Origin: Methanohalobium evestigatum Z-7303
Lineage (GTDB): Archaea; Halobacteriota; Methanosarcinia; Methanosarcinales; Methanosarcinaceae
Reading direction: 5' to 3'
DNA length: 64,000 nt
NCBI RefSeq assembly: GCF_000196655.1
Contig: NC_014253.1
Location: 1,231,423-1,295,422, forward strand
Shown here: positions 34,548-42,904 of the stretch, one piece after another
Position numbering within the stretch: position 1 is the stretch's first letter
How the letters are laid out: each line of letters starts with the position of its first letter
Made by a program: the position numbers and the translations under genes
The notes under the pieces: generated by a model
What the model saw: the letters and a program-made list of their open reading frames with translations, nothing else
Told to the model about the DNA's origin: nothing
Database searches by the model: none

Positions 34548-34868
34548 GATTTAACCTTCTAAATTTTATTACCCTTTGGACTGGTTGATTGTATTAGGTA
34601 TTAGGAATATTAATAGAGTACCCTAACAAAATTAGGTTATATTTTTGGAACCTAAAATTTGTAAAAATAGTGCTTGAATACAAAAACCTTCAACTTCGGT
34701 TCTGGTTCAAAGTCAATTGTTTAGGATTTTGTCCAATCTCCTTGTTTTTGATTAGAAAAACAAGTCAAGAAAGTAGAACCATATAAGTGATTATTTTTAT
34801 CTTGTCAGAAATTATTTAACATTTTTAAAATGATTACAATAGTTTTTGTTAAAGGGGGTTGGAACAAA
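34548..34868. other. Feo promoter region; no gene
   Basis: The region between feoA and the exporter genes. It contains the TTAGG/CCTAA cluster (34594-34655) and a stem-loop at 34848-34884. The rest is AT-rich and no coding frame is seen. Confidence 0.45.
34594..34655 (-). promoter_or_regulatory. Predicted DtxR operator cluster upstream of feo
   Basis: Five half-sites occur within 62 bases: TTAGG at 34594, 34601 and 34632, and CCTAA at 34622 and 34651. TTAGGTT (34632-34638) and AACCTAA (34649-34655) are perfect inverted arms with a 10-base spacer, and CCTAA-CAAAA-TTAGG is another. TTAGG-type palindromes are bound by DtxR-family regulators. The position, 47-108 bases before feoA, fits control by the repressor at the operon end. 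Confidence 0.6.
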
Positions 34869-34884
34869 TCACAACCCCTTTAAC
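34848..34884 (-). terminator. Stem-loop at the end of the ABC permease gene
   Basis: GTTAAAGGGG and CCCCTTTAAC pair perfectly, with GTTG/CAAC extending the stem after a bulged G. The arm near 34872-34884 overlaps the last codons of the permease. The run after it on the minus strand is A-rich with few T, so terminator strength is uncertain. Confidence 0.45.
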
Positions 34885-35621
34885 ATATTCCTTTTGTGGA
34901 ACAAACTGGCAACATATACAAATAATAAAGTAAACGCAGATAAAATCAGGATGTTAATACTGGTTGCAAATACCGAAGTTCCGTAGAATCCAGCATTGAA
35001 GATATCTACCAGATATGTTAGAGGAGATATCTGAGATAGAATCCTTCCTGCACCTTCAAGTTCTTGTATGGGTATGAAGATTCCACTGATAAAAATCAGT
35101 GGAAAACGTACAAGGGATGAAAGCATCATGATATTGGATGGCGCCTGGCTGCTGGGTGATGCTAACAGAACACCAAGTGATGCAAAGCACAGGCTGCCCA
35201 GGATGAGAGACAGTATCAAAACCATGATTTGTTCTATAACGATACCGAGAAGAACAACACTTGCAACTATAGCGACGGTACTTATCAAGAACCCGAAAGC
35301 TGCACCCGCTAAAATATCTCCCAGTAATATAGTGTTAATGTTTACAGGGTACGATAGCAGCCGTTCATAGGTACCTTGCTGTTTTTCCCATGGTGTAATC
35401 AACGGACCTACTGATGATGCAGTGAAGAACAATGCCATGGAGATGAAACCCGGGAATAAAGTAGACAAATCCATGTCCCGGCCGATGTAGAAAGCAAGAA
35501 ACATGAAGAAGGGGAAGATCAGTCCAAATATGATCACAGGCGCTTTCTTATAATATATCCTGATGTCCTTTTCGGCAACCGTCAAGACACCTCTAACCAT
35601 TGTATCGATATGTGGTCTCAT
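34869..35621 (-). CDS. ABC-2 type exporter permease
   Basis: 250 residues with six membrane helices of the ABC-2 type; GPLITPWEKQQGTYERLLSYP is the coupling segment between helices 2 and 3, and FPLIFISGIFIP follows in helix 5. Overlaps the ATP-binding gene by four bases, so they form one exporter. Related systems move antibiotics, lipids or metals, but the substrate is not evident. Confidence 0.88.
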   Translation of the reverse strand: MRPHIDTMVRGVLTVAEKDIRIYYKKAPVIIFGLIFPFFMFLAFYIGRDMDLSTLFPGFISMALFFTASSVGPLITPWEKQQGTYERLLSYPVNINTILLGDILAGAAFGFLISTVAIVASVVLLGIVIEQIMVLILSLILGSLCFASLGVLLASPSSQAPSNIMMLSSLVRFPLIFISGIFIPIQELEGAGRILSQISPLTYLVDIFNAGFYGTSVFATSINILILSAFTLLFVYVASLFHKRNMLKGL

Positions 35622-36538
35622 TTTTCCACCTCAGTAAGACTGACAAAAGCTTCTTCAAGGCTGGGACCAAGTGTTCTAAGTGATACGATTTCTAAGTCTT
35701 GGTTTTCAGCTATTTTTGAGAGATGTTTGATGGTTCTGTCCGGACTGGAAGTATACAACCTCCATTTATCTCCATAGTTTTCTATCCTGTACACAGAAAC
35801 AGGTTCGAAAAAGTCCTGAGTCACTGAGCGGTTAAAAGATATCTCGATTGATTGAGTTTTATCGAACGTGGTTGTCAAGGTTTCTGGTCTATCAATAGCA
35901 GCTATCTTACCTTTATTTATTATACATACCCTTTCACATAGCTGGTTTGCTTCTTCAATATTGTGAGTTGTTAATATAACAGTGGTCCCATTTTCATTCA
36001 TCTGCTTCATCTTATTAATCAAAAGTCTTCGACTTTGTACATCCAGTCCTTCAGTAGGTTCGTCTAATATTAGAATGTCCGGTTCATTAATAACTGCACA
36101 AGCAATGCTAACTCTCTGACGCATACCTTTGGAAAAATTGATAACAGGGTCATCTCTTCTGTCAAAGAGTCCAAGTTCGTTCAACAGTTCATCAGATTTT
36201 TCTGCAATTTCTTTTTTCGATAAACCGTAGAATTTGCCTGCAAGCTGTATGTTTTCTCTCGCACTTAAATCCGTATATACATTTCCGGTTTCAGGGACTG
36301 TGCTCAGTTTCATTTTCGCACTTATAACATCCTTTATTATATCCAGTCCCTGGATCAATATAGAACCATCATTGGGTGTAAGCAGCCCTACAATCATCCT
36401 TATTATAGTGGTCTTTCCGGCTCCATTAGGCCCCAGTAACCCGAAAAATTCACCATTTGCTACTTCAAAACTAATGTTATCTACTGCCACAAAATCTCCA
36501 AAAGTTTTTGTTAAATTTTTGACCTGTATCGCAGACAT
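35618..36538 (-). CDS. ABC exporter ATP-binding protein
   Basis: 306 residues with Walker A GPNGAGKT (residues 35-42), signature FSKGMRQRVS, Walker B ILILDEPTEGLD and the switch histidine in LTTHNIEEANQL. A C-terminal extension of about 80 residues (SIEISFNRSVTQDFF onward) is typical of ABC-2 drug or lipid exporters. It powers the permease encoded next. The regulator at 36954 is divergent from this region. Confidence 0.92.
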   Translation of the reverse strand: MSAIQVKNLTKTFGDFVAVDNISFEVANGEFFGLLGPNGAGKTTIIRMIVGLLTPNDGSILIQGLDIIKDVISAKMKLSTVPETGNVYTDLSARENIQLAGKFYGLSKKEIAEKSDELLNELGLFDRRDDPVINFSKGMRQRVSIACAVINEPDILILDEPTEGLDVQSRRLLINKMKQMNENGTTVILTTHNIEEANQLCERVCIINKGKIAAIDRPETLTTTFDKTQSIEISFNRSVTQDFFEPVSVYRIENYGDKWRLYTSSPDRTIKHLSKIAENQDLEIVSLRTLGPSLEEAFVSLTEVEK

Positions 36539-36651
36539 AAATTATACCTCATTCAAAAATGAAGAAAAGAAAAAAGGAAACGTTTTATTTTGTTTTCAAC
36601 CTCCAGAAATTCCGGCGAGGATAACCAATTTATTTTTATTATTTTATATGT

Positions 36652-36876
36652 TTATCCTTTAAGGTTCTGAAGATGTTCATCTACAGCTTTCAGTTCTTCT
36701 TTAAGCTGACTTTTATATTCTTCCAAAAATTCCTGTTTTTCTTTAGCAGTTAAATAATCCCTGAAAGAATGTCCACTGTTACATCCACATTCACAATTTA
36801 GAGCAGATTTTAAAGGTTTATAACCTCTTTGATGTTTTTGTGATTCACAACACATATTTATTTTATTCATCTCCAC
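36652..36876 (-). CDS. Small Cys-rich protein, 74 residues
   Basis: The N-terminal half contains MCCESQKHQRGYKPLKSALNC followed by CECGCNSGHSFRDYL, giving seven cysteines and three histidines; the C-terminal half is a charged helix (TAKEKQEFLEEYKSQLKEEL). It could bind metal or a cluster. I recognise no named family. It sits upstream of the ABC genes in the same direction and head to head with an HxlR regulator that also has N-terminal cysteines, so the group may form one stress-response unit. Confidence 0.65.
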   Translation of the reverse strand: MEMNKINMCCESQKHQRGYKPLKSALNCECGCNSGHSFRDYLTAKEKQEFLEEYKSQLKEELKAVDEHLQNLKG

Positions 36877-36953
36877 TTCACTTTAAATTACATAGTAAAG
36901 ATGAACAATGAAGTATTTAAATTGCCAAGTTTATAATTGTATAGTGGATTACT

Positions 36954-37319
36954 ATGAAAAGGGAAAATAATGCTCACTGTAAAAACGTTAACTGTACACA
37001 GAAAGGAGGAAATGAGGTATGTTTATGCCCAGTTGGTAACGTTATAAATGTGGTTAGCAAAAAGTGGGCATTATTGATTATAGCAACCATTGGAAATAAC
37101 GAAAAAATAAGGTATACCAAGATTATGAAAAACCTGGCTGATATAAGCCCCAAAACTTTAGCAGACAGATTGAAAGAATTAGAAAATTTCGGGCTAATTG
37201 AAAGAGAAACATTTGATGAAATACCACCAAGAGTAGAATATTCCTTAACACAGGATGGTATTGAATTAAGGGATTCAATGATACCTCTGATGGAGTGGGC
37301 ATCAAAAAAGAAAAAATAA
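36954..37319 (+). CDS. HxlR-type transcriptional regulator with N-terminal cysteines
   Basis: 121 residues. The HxlR winged helix is evident: VISKKWALLIIATI-like segment, MKNLADISPKTLADRLKELE (recognition helix) and RVEYSLTQDGIEL (wing). Before it lies HCKNVNCTQKGGNEVCLCPV with five cysteines; only one (in the CPV segment) is usual in the family. It may sense thiol stress or metal. It is divergent from the Cys-rich small gene, 77 bases away, and may regulate it and the exporter. Confidence 0.85.
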   Translation: MKRENNAHCKNVNCTQKGGNEVCLCPVGNVINVVSKKWALLIIATIGNNEKIRYTKIMKNLADISPKTLADRLKELENFGLIERETFDEIPPRVEYSLTQDGIELRDSMIPLMEWASKKKK

Positions 37320-37463
37320 AAAGCTGATATGTAGGCACCCACTATTTTCCAGTCAAAATAAAACACGGTACTTCTGTTTTTTAGCAGTTTATATCGGTAC
37401 TCAGCGTATTTTATATAGAACTGAGGATATATAACAGTACTGACAAAAATCAGAGGTATTAAT

Positions 37464-37862
37464 ATGTTAGATTTTGCCTGCAAAGAATTTGAATTGGATG
37501 ACGTGTTCAAATGTGCACTCAACTTGACTAGATCTGAGCTCAAAATAATGAACAAATTTCTGGAAAATGATGACACATGGTTCACATCAGATGACATTGC
37601 GGTAACGATGGGTCTCGACCTATCGACTGTTCAAAAAGCTGTTAAAAAATTATACACAAGCGATGTATTGAACAGGTCTCAAAAAAACCTTGATAATGGT
37701 GGTTATGTGTACATATACAAAGCACGCAGCAGGGAAGAGATGAAGAAACTTGTACTGAGTATCGTCCACATCTGGGTGAACAGGGTCGAAAACGAGTTTG
37801 ATAATTGGATAAATGAAAAACAAAATTACATTTATGCTGCAGAAAAAGTTAAGAGTGGTTAA
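37464..37862 (+). CDS. Winged-helix regulator (TrmB/MarR-like)
   Basis: 132 residues: the helix-turn-helix is at ELKIMNKFLENDD and DDIAVTMGLDLSTVQKAVKK, with a wing in GYVYIYKARSREEM. The C-terminal helix (VLSIVHIWVNRVENEFDNWI) is probably for dimerisation. The next gene starts two bases after its stop, so it likely controls or accompanies the ferredoxin-like membrane protein. A good ribosome binding site (GAGGTATTAAT) precedes the ATG. Confidence 0.75.
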   Translation: MLDFACKEFELDDVFKCALNLTRSELKIMNKFLENDDTWFTSDDIAVTMGLDLSTVQKAVKKLYTSDVLNRSQKNLDNGGYVYIYKARSREEMKKLVLSIVHIWVNRVENEFDNWINEKQNYIYAAEKVKSG

Positions 37863-37864
37863 TT

Positions 37865-38488
37865 ATGTTGAGGATAACACCCTATATGGGTATCATAGTA
37901 TTAATTGTAGCTACCGCTGGTCTCTGGTATCCGATACTCGGATACTTCATGGTTCTAATGCTTGCTACATTGATGATTATTAGTCCATTCAGAGGTAGAT
38001 GGTTCTGTGGGAATATATGCCCCAGAGGTAGCCTCTATGATTTCTGGGTTGGGAAGATAACAAAGGGTAAGAACATACCTAAAATCCTTGAAAGTATGTG
38101 GATAAGAGTTCCTGTATTTGTAGCAATGATGGGATTTATGGGTTACCGTATATTTGCAGTGATGCAAACTGAAAGCTTTGTCAACCAGCTTGGGATGGTA
38201 TTTGTATCCATGTGTTTTGTTTCAACTTCTGTTGCTGTTATACTCGGGGTATTCGTCAGTCCAAGGACATGGTGTACCATTTGCCCGATGGGAACAGTTC
38301 AGAGGGTCATTGGTGGGGATAAATATCAGCTGCATGTAAATGATGATAAATGTATATCATGTAACAAATGCAGCAAAGTTTGCCCGATGCATCTTGACGT
38401 CAAAAATGTAAGCACTAATCCTGATTGTATCAAATGTGAACGATGCGTTGATAACTGTCCAAAGGACGCTTTGAACTTCCCACATTAA
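37865..38488 (+). CDS. NapH-type 4Fe-4S membrane protein
   Basis: 207 residues, four membrane helices, two CxxxCP motifs (WFCGNICPRGS and WCTICPMG) that face the cytosol, and a C-terminal two-cluster ferredoxin domain (CISCNKCSKVCPM and CIKCERCVDNCPK). This is the NapH/CcoG-like polyferredoxin type. It passes electrons between the membrane and a soluble partner; the partner is not encoded nearby. Two bases separate it from the regulator gene. Confidence 0.85.
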   Translation: MLRITPYMGIIVLIVATAGLWYPILGYFMVLMLATLMIISPFRGRWFCGNICPRGSLYDFWVGKITKGKNIPKILESMWIRVPVFVAMMGFMGYRIFAVMQTESFVNQLGMVFVSMCFVSTSVAVILGVFVSPRTWCTICPMGTVQRVIGGDKYQLHVNDDKCISCNKCSKVCPMHLDVKNVSTNPDCIKCERCVDNCPKDALNFPH

Positions 38489-38540
38489 TTTTTAAATCAA
38501 TGAAAATACTGGAGCAGTACTGATTTGCTCCTGATACATT

Positions 38541-39090
38541 TTTACGAGAAATGGGGGCGCAGGGGTAGAGAAAGCCCATGAGTTTACAGGGTGTCCGACA
38601 ATTCTGGACTACTATTAATCTATTTTTATCAATTAGACAAATAAATTGCAAAGATTGCGATTCTAATCAGCAGTGTACAGATAGAAATGACGGGATAAGA
38701 CAGTTGAGAGTCGTTTGTGTGTCATAGGACAGAAAATGTTTGAGAAAAAAGATGAATACTTACAGGGCTCAGAGGACTTACAACCTGAGAAATATACCGT
38801 AGAACCAATTATCGGAAACTACAAACAGAATCTAAGGTTCAGGGAGTTCATTACAATGGGATTAGATTCTGTAAAAACTGGATTCAATCTTGTCTGTTCA
38901 GCTGTTAATCTGAAAAAGATATGGTTGAAATCAAAACAAATGATTGATTGAAAATCAATCATTGTATTGTAGATTAACAAAAACATCTGCAAAATATCGG
39001 GATACTTATTATTACTTGATTAATTATTGTCGGACAGACTGTAAAGTCGTTGGCTTTCACGTACCCCTGTTGCCCCACTTTCGTAATCAA
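38541..39090 (+). mobile_element. IS1182-like element remnant with long inverted ends
   Basis: Left end 38541-38605 and right end 39019-39090 are imperfect inverted repeats of about 65-70 bases: TTTACGAGAAATGGGGGCGC, GGGGTAGAGAAAGCCCATG, TTTACAGG and TGTCCGACAATT on the left answer TTACGAAAGTGGGGC, GGGGTACGTGAAAGCC, TTTACAG and TGTCCGACAAT on the right. Only the 3' part of a transposase remains inside. A second remnant with the same ends lies at 61535-62500. Confidence 0.7.
38640..38951 (+). pseudogene. Transposase C-terminal remnant (IS1182-like)
   Basis: Residues from three frames read as the end of an IS1182-type DDE transposase: a Cys region (CDSNQQCTDRNDGIRQL), then IIGNYKQNLRFREFITMGL and FNLVCSAVNLKKIWLK, the conserved C-terminus. 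The catalytic core is missing and stops lie between the pieces. The stretch at 38715-38951 is open as 78 codons but is not a gene. Confidence 0.75.
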
Positions 39091-39385
39091 AGTTTTGAAG
39101 GATTCATTGAAATTACTTTAACTAAATTTTTTATATATTATTGTTGTTTGCTAGATAATTCTACTAAAAAGTACCACCTACATCTGATAATATAGTTGAT
39201 AACTCAATATTTGTTGCTTATAATTATATCAACAAACGATGAAATATATTGCAAATTAGTAACAAATAATCTGTGCTCAACTATAATTGTTCTTAAATGA
39301 TTTTAAGTGGAAAGATTATAACTTTGTAACAAGTATTTCATTTTCAAAATAGTTAAATACTCTATAACCCAATTATTCACACGAG
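39091..39385. other. AT-rich intergenic
   Basis: No gene. The region leads to the small gene at 39395 and is very AT-rich; no specific promoter could be fixed. Confidence 0.35.
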
Positions 39386-39394
39386 GTATGAACA

Positions 39395-39592
39395 ATGGTA
39401 TGGAGTTTCTCAAAACTTGATGAGGATAGTATCAAAGCTATCAATGAACTTGAAAAGAAGATGGGAATTATTTTGCTTGCTTTTTCAGATAGGGATATAA
39501 AAGCTGCAGACCTTGATGAAGACCAATTAAAGTCCATAAAGGATCTGGAAGATAAATTAGATATGTCTCTTGTTGCTGTTACCAAGAAATAA
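39395..39592 (+). CDS. Small acidic protein, 65 residues
   Basis: The product alternates charged helices: KLDEDSIKAINELEKKMGI and LDEDQLKSIKDLEDKLDMS are two copies of one motif (LDED-x-KSI-x-ELE-K-MxxxLVAxT/S). The internal duplication and regular charge suggest a small folded helical hairpin. Start at 39395 (ATG GTA TGG) follows CACGAGGTATG. I recognise no named family; proteins of this sort are seen in methanogens. It is downstream of an IS remnant and 192 bases from the methyltransferase gene, convergent. Confidence 0.6.
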   Translation: MVWSFSKLDEDSIKAINELEKKMGIILLAFSDRDIKAADLDEDQLKSIKDLEDKLDMSLVAVTKK

Positions 39593-39784
39593 GTTATTCT
39601 CAAATGGAAGACATATCGTTAATAAGCAAAGCATCAAATACTGTTAATTTTAATTTTTTCATGAAGTATATTTGTCCTCCATATTCATACCCAGAGGTTT
39701 TTAATACTGATTAAATTTGCTGAATTTAGTTGATAGATAACGATATCTATAGGTATTCTGCAAACACTCAAAAAAATGAAAATA

Positions 39785-40861
39785 TTAGCTGTATTTTCCA
39801 TACATCTCTGCTGCATCAACCATTGCCATTACTTTGATAGGAGCAGCATTTGGTGGAAATTCACAACCAGCTGCCAGTATGTAACCACTTGGAGAATTCA
39901 TACCTTCTTCGATATTTTCACGGCAAAGTTCCAATACTTCATCATAAGAACTGCTCTGGAACAGTGGTGGGTTAATATTTCCGCATATTACATCATGGTC
40001 TCCGAATGCATCTATTTGTGTTTTTATAGACGTTTCAGGTCCAAACAGCCACACGTATTTACCTGACCAGTCGTTTTCTTCCCTCATCTTGACATAATAG
40101 GGGATGTTACCGTTCTGGTCTGCACACGGATGCATCAGAACCGCTGGAATTCCGCGTTCTCTCACATGATCATGTATTTTCTTCACGTAGGGATAGGCAA
40201 ACTCTTCAAACATCTTTGCTGATATCATGGTATTTGATTCAGATGGACCACCGTCAAACGGGAGTAGGTTTTTCGGTCCATATTTATCTGCGAAATAATC
40301 AACGGCATTGATAAACATGTCACTTACCTTATCAAGAATCTGGTGTACTACATCAGGCTTGGTTACAACCCAGTTGAAAAACTTGGATGTTTCAGCTATT
40401 ACCGATGCAGCGGTGAAAACACTCCCTATCTGTACTGTAACAGGCATTCCACGTTCTGCACATTTAGCTGCCACTTTATCGGCTTCTTTATAAGCGCCTG
40501 GTAGCTCATCCCTGAAATCAGGAACTTTCAGGTTTTCTACATCTTCTACCTTGTTCACCGGATGTTCTTCTACATAGGGTGCTCCCTGACCCTTTCGATA
40601 TGGGAACCCAATCTTACCGCCGAATTCCCATGCTCCACATGAAGCGTATCCATACATAGGTGTCTGTTCATAACCGTGAAGCCGCATAGATGCGAACTGT
40701 GCATCAAAGCACATATCTCCATCTGCATAGAAATCCCCAAGAGAAATACCGGTTATATTTGTTGCATACCCTTCTATAAAGGGTACTACTGGTACACGGT
40801 CAGGTTTTTGCCCGGACATGACAGCTGCCATGCGTTCGGGAGAAGTCATTCTTGTTGTCAT
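39785..40861 (-). CDS. Methylcobamide:CoM methyltransferase family protein (UroD fold)
   Basis: 358 residues of the MtaA/CmuA/UroD family, which transfer a methyl group from a corrinoid protein to coenzyme M or a related thiol. The zinc site is HxCx(n)C: LMHPCADQ near residue 241 and AAGCEFPP near 338. VPVVPFIEGYATNITG is the substrate-binding N-terminus. The sequence is not close enough to canonical MtaA (about 340 residues) or MtbA to name, and no corrinoid protein or substrate methyltransferase is adjacent. It is consistent with a methylotrophic methanogen. Confidence 0.82.
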   Translation of the reverse strand: MTTRMTSPERMAAVMSGQKPDRVPVVPFIEGYATNITGISLGDFYADGDMCFDAQFASMRLHGYEQTPMYGYASCGAWEFGGKIGFPYRKGQGAPYVEEHPVNKVEDVENLKVPDFRDELPGAYKEADKVAAKCAERGMPVTVQIGSVFTAASVIAETSKFFNWVVTKPDVVHQILDKVSDMFINAVDYFADKYGPKNLLPFDGGPSESNTMISAKMFEEFAYPYVKKIHDHVRERGIPAVLMHPCADQNGNIPYYVKMREENDWSGKYVWLFGPETSIKTQIDAFGDHDVICGNINPPLFQSSSYDEVLELCRENIEEGMNSPSGYILAAGCEFPPNAAPIKVMAMVDAAEMYGKYS

Positions 40862-40931
40862 TTATATACTCCCCATATAACATTGTAATTATATATGTGT
40901 GAAAACATATAAATATATTTTTCCTTTGACG

Positions 40932-40992
40932 CTTCTGAACTCATGGGCTTTCTCTACCCCTGTTCCCTGTTCTTTATAAAAGTACCACTGTT
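40932..40992. repeat. Solo copy of IS1182-like outer terminal repeat
   Basis: AACTCATGGGCTTTCTCTAC followed by CCCTGTTCCCTGTTC is the reverse complement of the outer left end at 38555-38585. No inner end or transposase is attached. It lies between the methyltransferase promoter and the beta-helix protein gene. Confidence 0.55.
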
Positions 40993-41101
40993 TCATCTGG
41001 GCTTATATACTATAAGTATCAAATATTTTTGTATGAGGAGGGTCAATTCTGTAATCTTGGGCTTCCAGATTTCAACTTAAAAATAAAAAGCAGGTATAAA
41101 A

Positions 41102-42700
41102 ATGAAGATTCTTCTAATACTTCTGGTTTCGACTATATTAATGGTCAGTACAGTAGGGGCAAACACAATTAATGTTAACGAAAGTGGCTGGTGGGAAGAT
41201 ACCAGCTCTTTTAATATATCTTCCACTCCTATCAAGGCAGCTATAAATAATGCAAGCAGCGGTGACACAATTCTTGTAGATTCAGGTAACTACTATGATA
41301 ATGTGGATGTTACAATTCCATTAAATATAACTTCTATAAATGGTGCTTCGGTTACAAGTGTAATTGCAGCTGTATCAAGTGATAATGTATTCCATATTAC
41401 TGCTGAAGGTGTGACAATTAATGGTTTCGATGTGAGTGGTGCTACCAGTACCAGTTGCAGTGGTATACGTATTGAAAGTTCTAATCACTCCAACATATTC
41501 AATAACATGGTGTCAAATAATAAGCTTGGTATCTCTTTAATTAATTCTGACAACAATAATATAACTGGCAATACTGCACCGGGTAACGACTATGCGGGGA
41601 TTTATCTGCAGCAGTCCGATAATAACGATTTAAACGATAACATTGTATCAGACAACAATCAATATGGTATCTATTTGACTTCTGCTGGAGGCTTTTCCAG
41701 TGACAATAATTTTACCAATAACACTGTACATCAAAATTCTAAAGGTATTTTTTTGCAATCTCCTAATGATAGTACTTTGATTGATAACAATGTTTTTAAC
41801 AATACTAATAATGGTATTACTTTGGATAGTTCTGGAGACCCCTTCGATACTGAAAATAATACCCTTATAAGTAACACAGTTTTAAATAACTATAACGGCA
41901 TAATAATTGATGATATTAACTACAACAAATTAAATGAAAACAATGTATCAAATAATACCAACAAGGGTATCCATCTGTTTTATTCCCACTACAACAAGCT
42001 GATTGATAACGCCATATTGGATAATAATAATATAGGGTTTTTGAGTATTGGGGGACTAGATTTGCATACTTCATCTAACAATTTTATTGGGAATAATAAT
42101 ATCTCTAATAATGGGTACAATGGTATAGAGATTGATTTTTCTGAACTTAATGATTTGAGTGGAAATACTTTGTCTAATAATGTTGAGTATGCCATATATT
42201 TTGACGGTCCTAGCTATGAACATTACATCTATAACAATACCATATCAAATAATGAACGTGGTGGCATATCTTTGAGTGGTTTAAGAAACCATATCTACAA
42301 TAATTACTTCAACAATTCCAATAATGCTGATTTCTATGCAGGTTCCGACAATCAATGGAACACTACTAATACAACCGGTCCCAATATTGTAAATGGCTCC
42401 TATGTTGGAGGAAATTTCTGGGTTCATCCCGATGGTACAGGTTTCAGTGTGGAAAATGAGGATTCCAATGGTGATGGATTCTGTGACAACAGTTACAATA
42501 TAAGTAGTAATAATATAGATTATTTGCCACTTGCTGGAGACAAAGAGGAAGCTTCTCCTGGAGAACCTGCTCCTGTGGAACCTGCTCCCGAGGAACCTAC
42601 TCCTGACCATTGGGCTGGTGTACCAACAATTAATCCGGTACTTCTGGTCGGTGTACTCGGTATTGCAATGTTGTTATTTTTGAGAAGAGAACAGAAATAA
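41102..42700 (+). CDS. Surface right-handed beta-helix protein (NosD/CASH type)
   Basis: 532 residues: signal peptide (MKILLILLVSTILMVSTVGA), an ordered run of parallel beta-helix repeats of about 22 residues in NxxSNNxxGIxL form from residue 90 to 430 (NNITGNTAPGNDYAGIYLQQ and similar), a Pro/Glu linker (PAPVEPAPEEPTPDHW) and a C-terminal helix (INPVLLVGVLGIAMLLF) ending RREQK. Typical methanogen S-layer-associated surface protein of the NosD/CASH carbohydrate-binding repeat class. Many N-x-S/T sequons suggest AglB substrates. Confidence 0.85.
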   Translation: MKILLILLVSTILMVSTVGANTINVNESGWWEDTSSFNISSTPIKAAINNASSGDTILVDSGNYYDNVDVTIPLNITSINGASVTSVIAAVSSDNVFHITAEGVTINGFDVSGATSTSCSGIRIESSNHSNIFNNMVSNNKLGISLINSDNNNITGNTAPGNDYAGIYLQQSDNNDLNDNIVSDNNQYGIYLTSAGGFSSDNNFTNNTVHQNSKGIFLQSPNDSTLIDNNVFNNTNNGITLDSSGDPFDTENNTLISNTVLNNYNGIIIDDINYNKLNENNVSNNTNKGIHLFYSHYNKLIDNAILDNNNIGFLSIGGLDLHTSSNNFIGNNNISNNGYNGIEIDFSELNDLSGNTLSNNVEYAIYFDGPSYEHYIYNNTISNNERGGISLSGLRNHIYNNYFNNSNNADFYAGSDNQWNTTNTTGPNIVNGSYVGGNFWVHPDGTGFSVENEDSNGDGFCDNSYNISSNNIDYLPLAGDKEEASPGEPAPVEPAPEEPTPDHWAGVPTINPVLLVGVLGIAMLLFLRREQK

Positions 42701-42735
42701 GGAATATGACAAATACTGTTAAAAATCCTTATTTC
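42694..42735 (+). terminator. Terminator overlapping the stop of the beta-helix gene
   Basis: GAAATAAGGA (42694-42703) and TCCTTATTTC (42726-42735) are perfect 10-base complements, then TTTTTTTCC. As after aglB, the stop codon is within the 5' arm. Confidence 0.65.
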
Positions 42736-42904
42736 TTTTTTTCCTTTATACTAAACCAGATAATGTTAACAATGGAATATTATTTACCTAATAATATATA
42801 ACCAGTTAAAAATTTATACAGTTTTCAAAATTTATTCGCAAGGTTAATATAACAGAAAAATCCATATTTTAATTTAGGGAAGTTTAGGGGTTGAAATTGA
42901 CATC

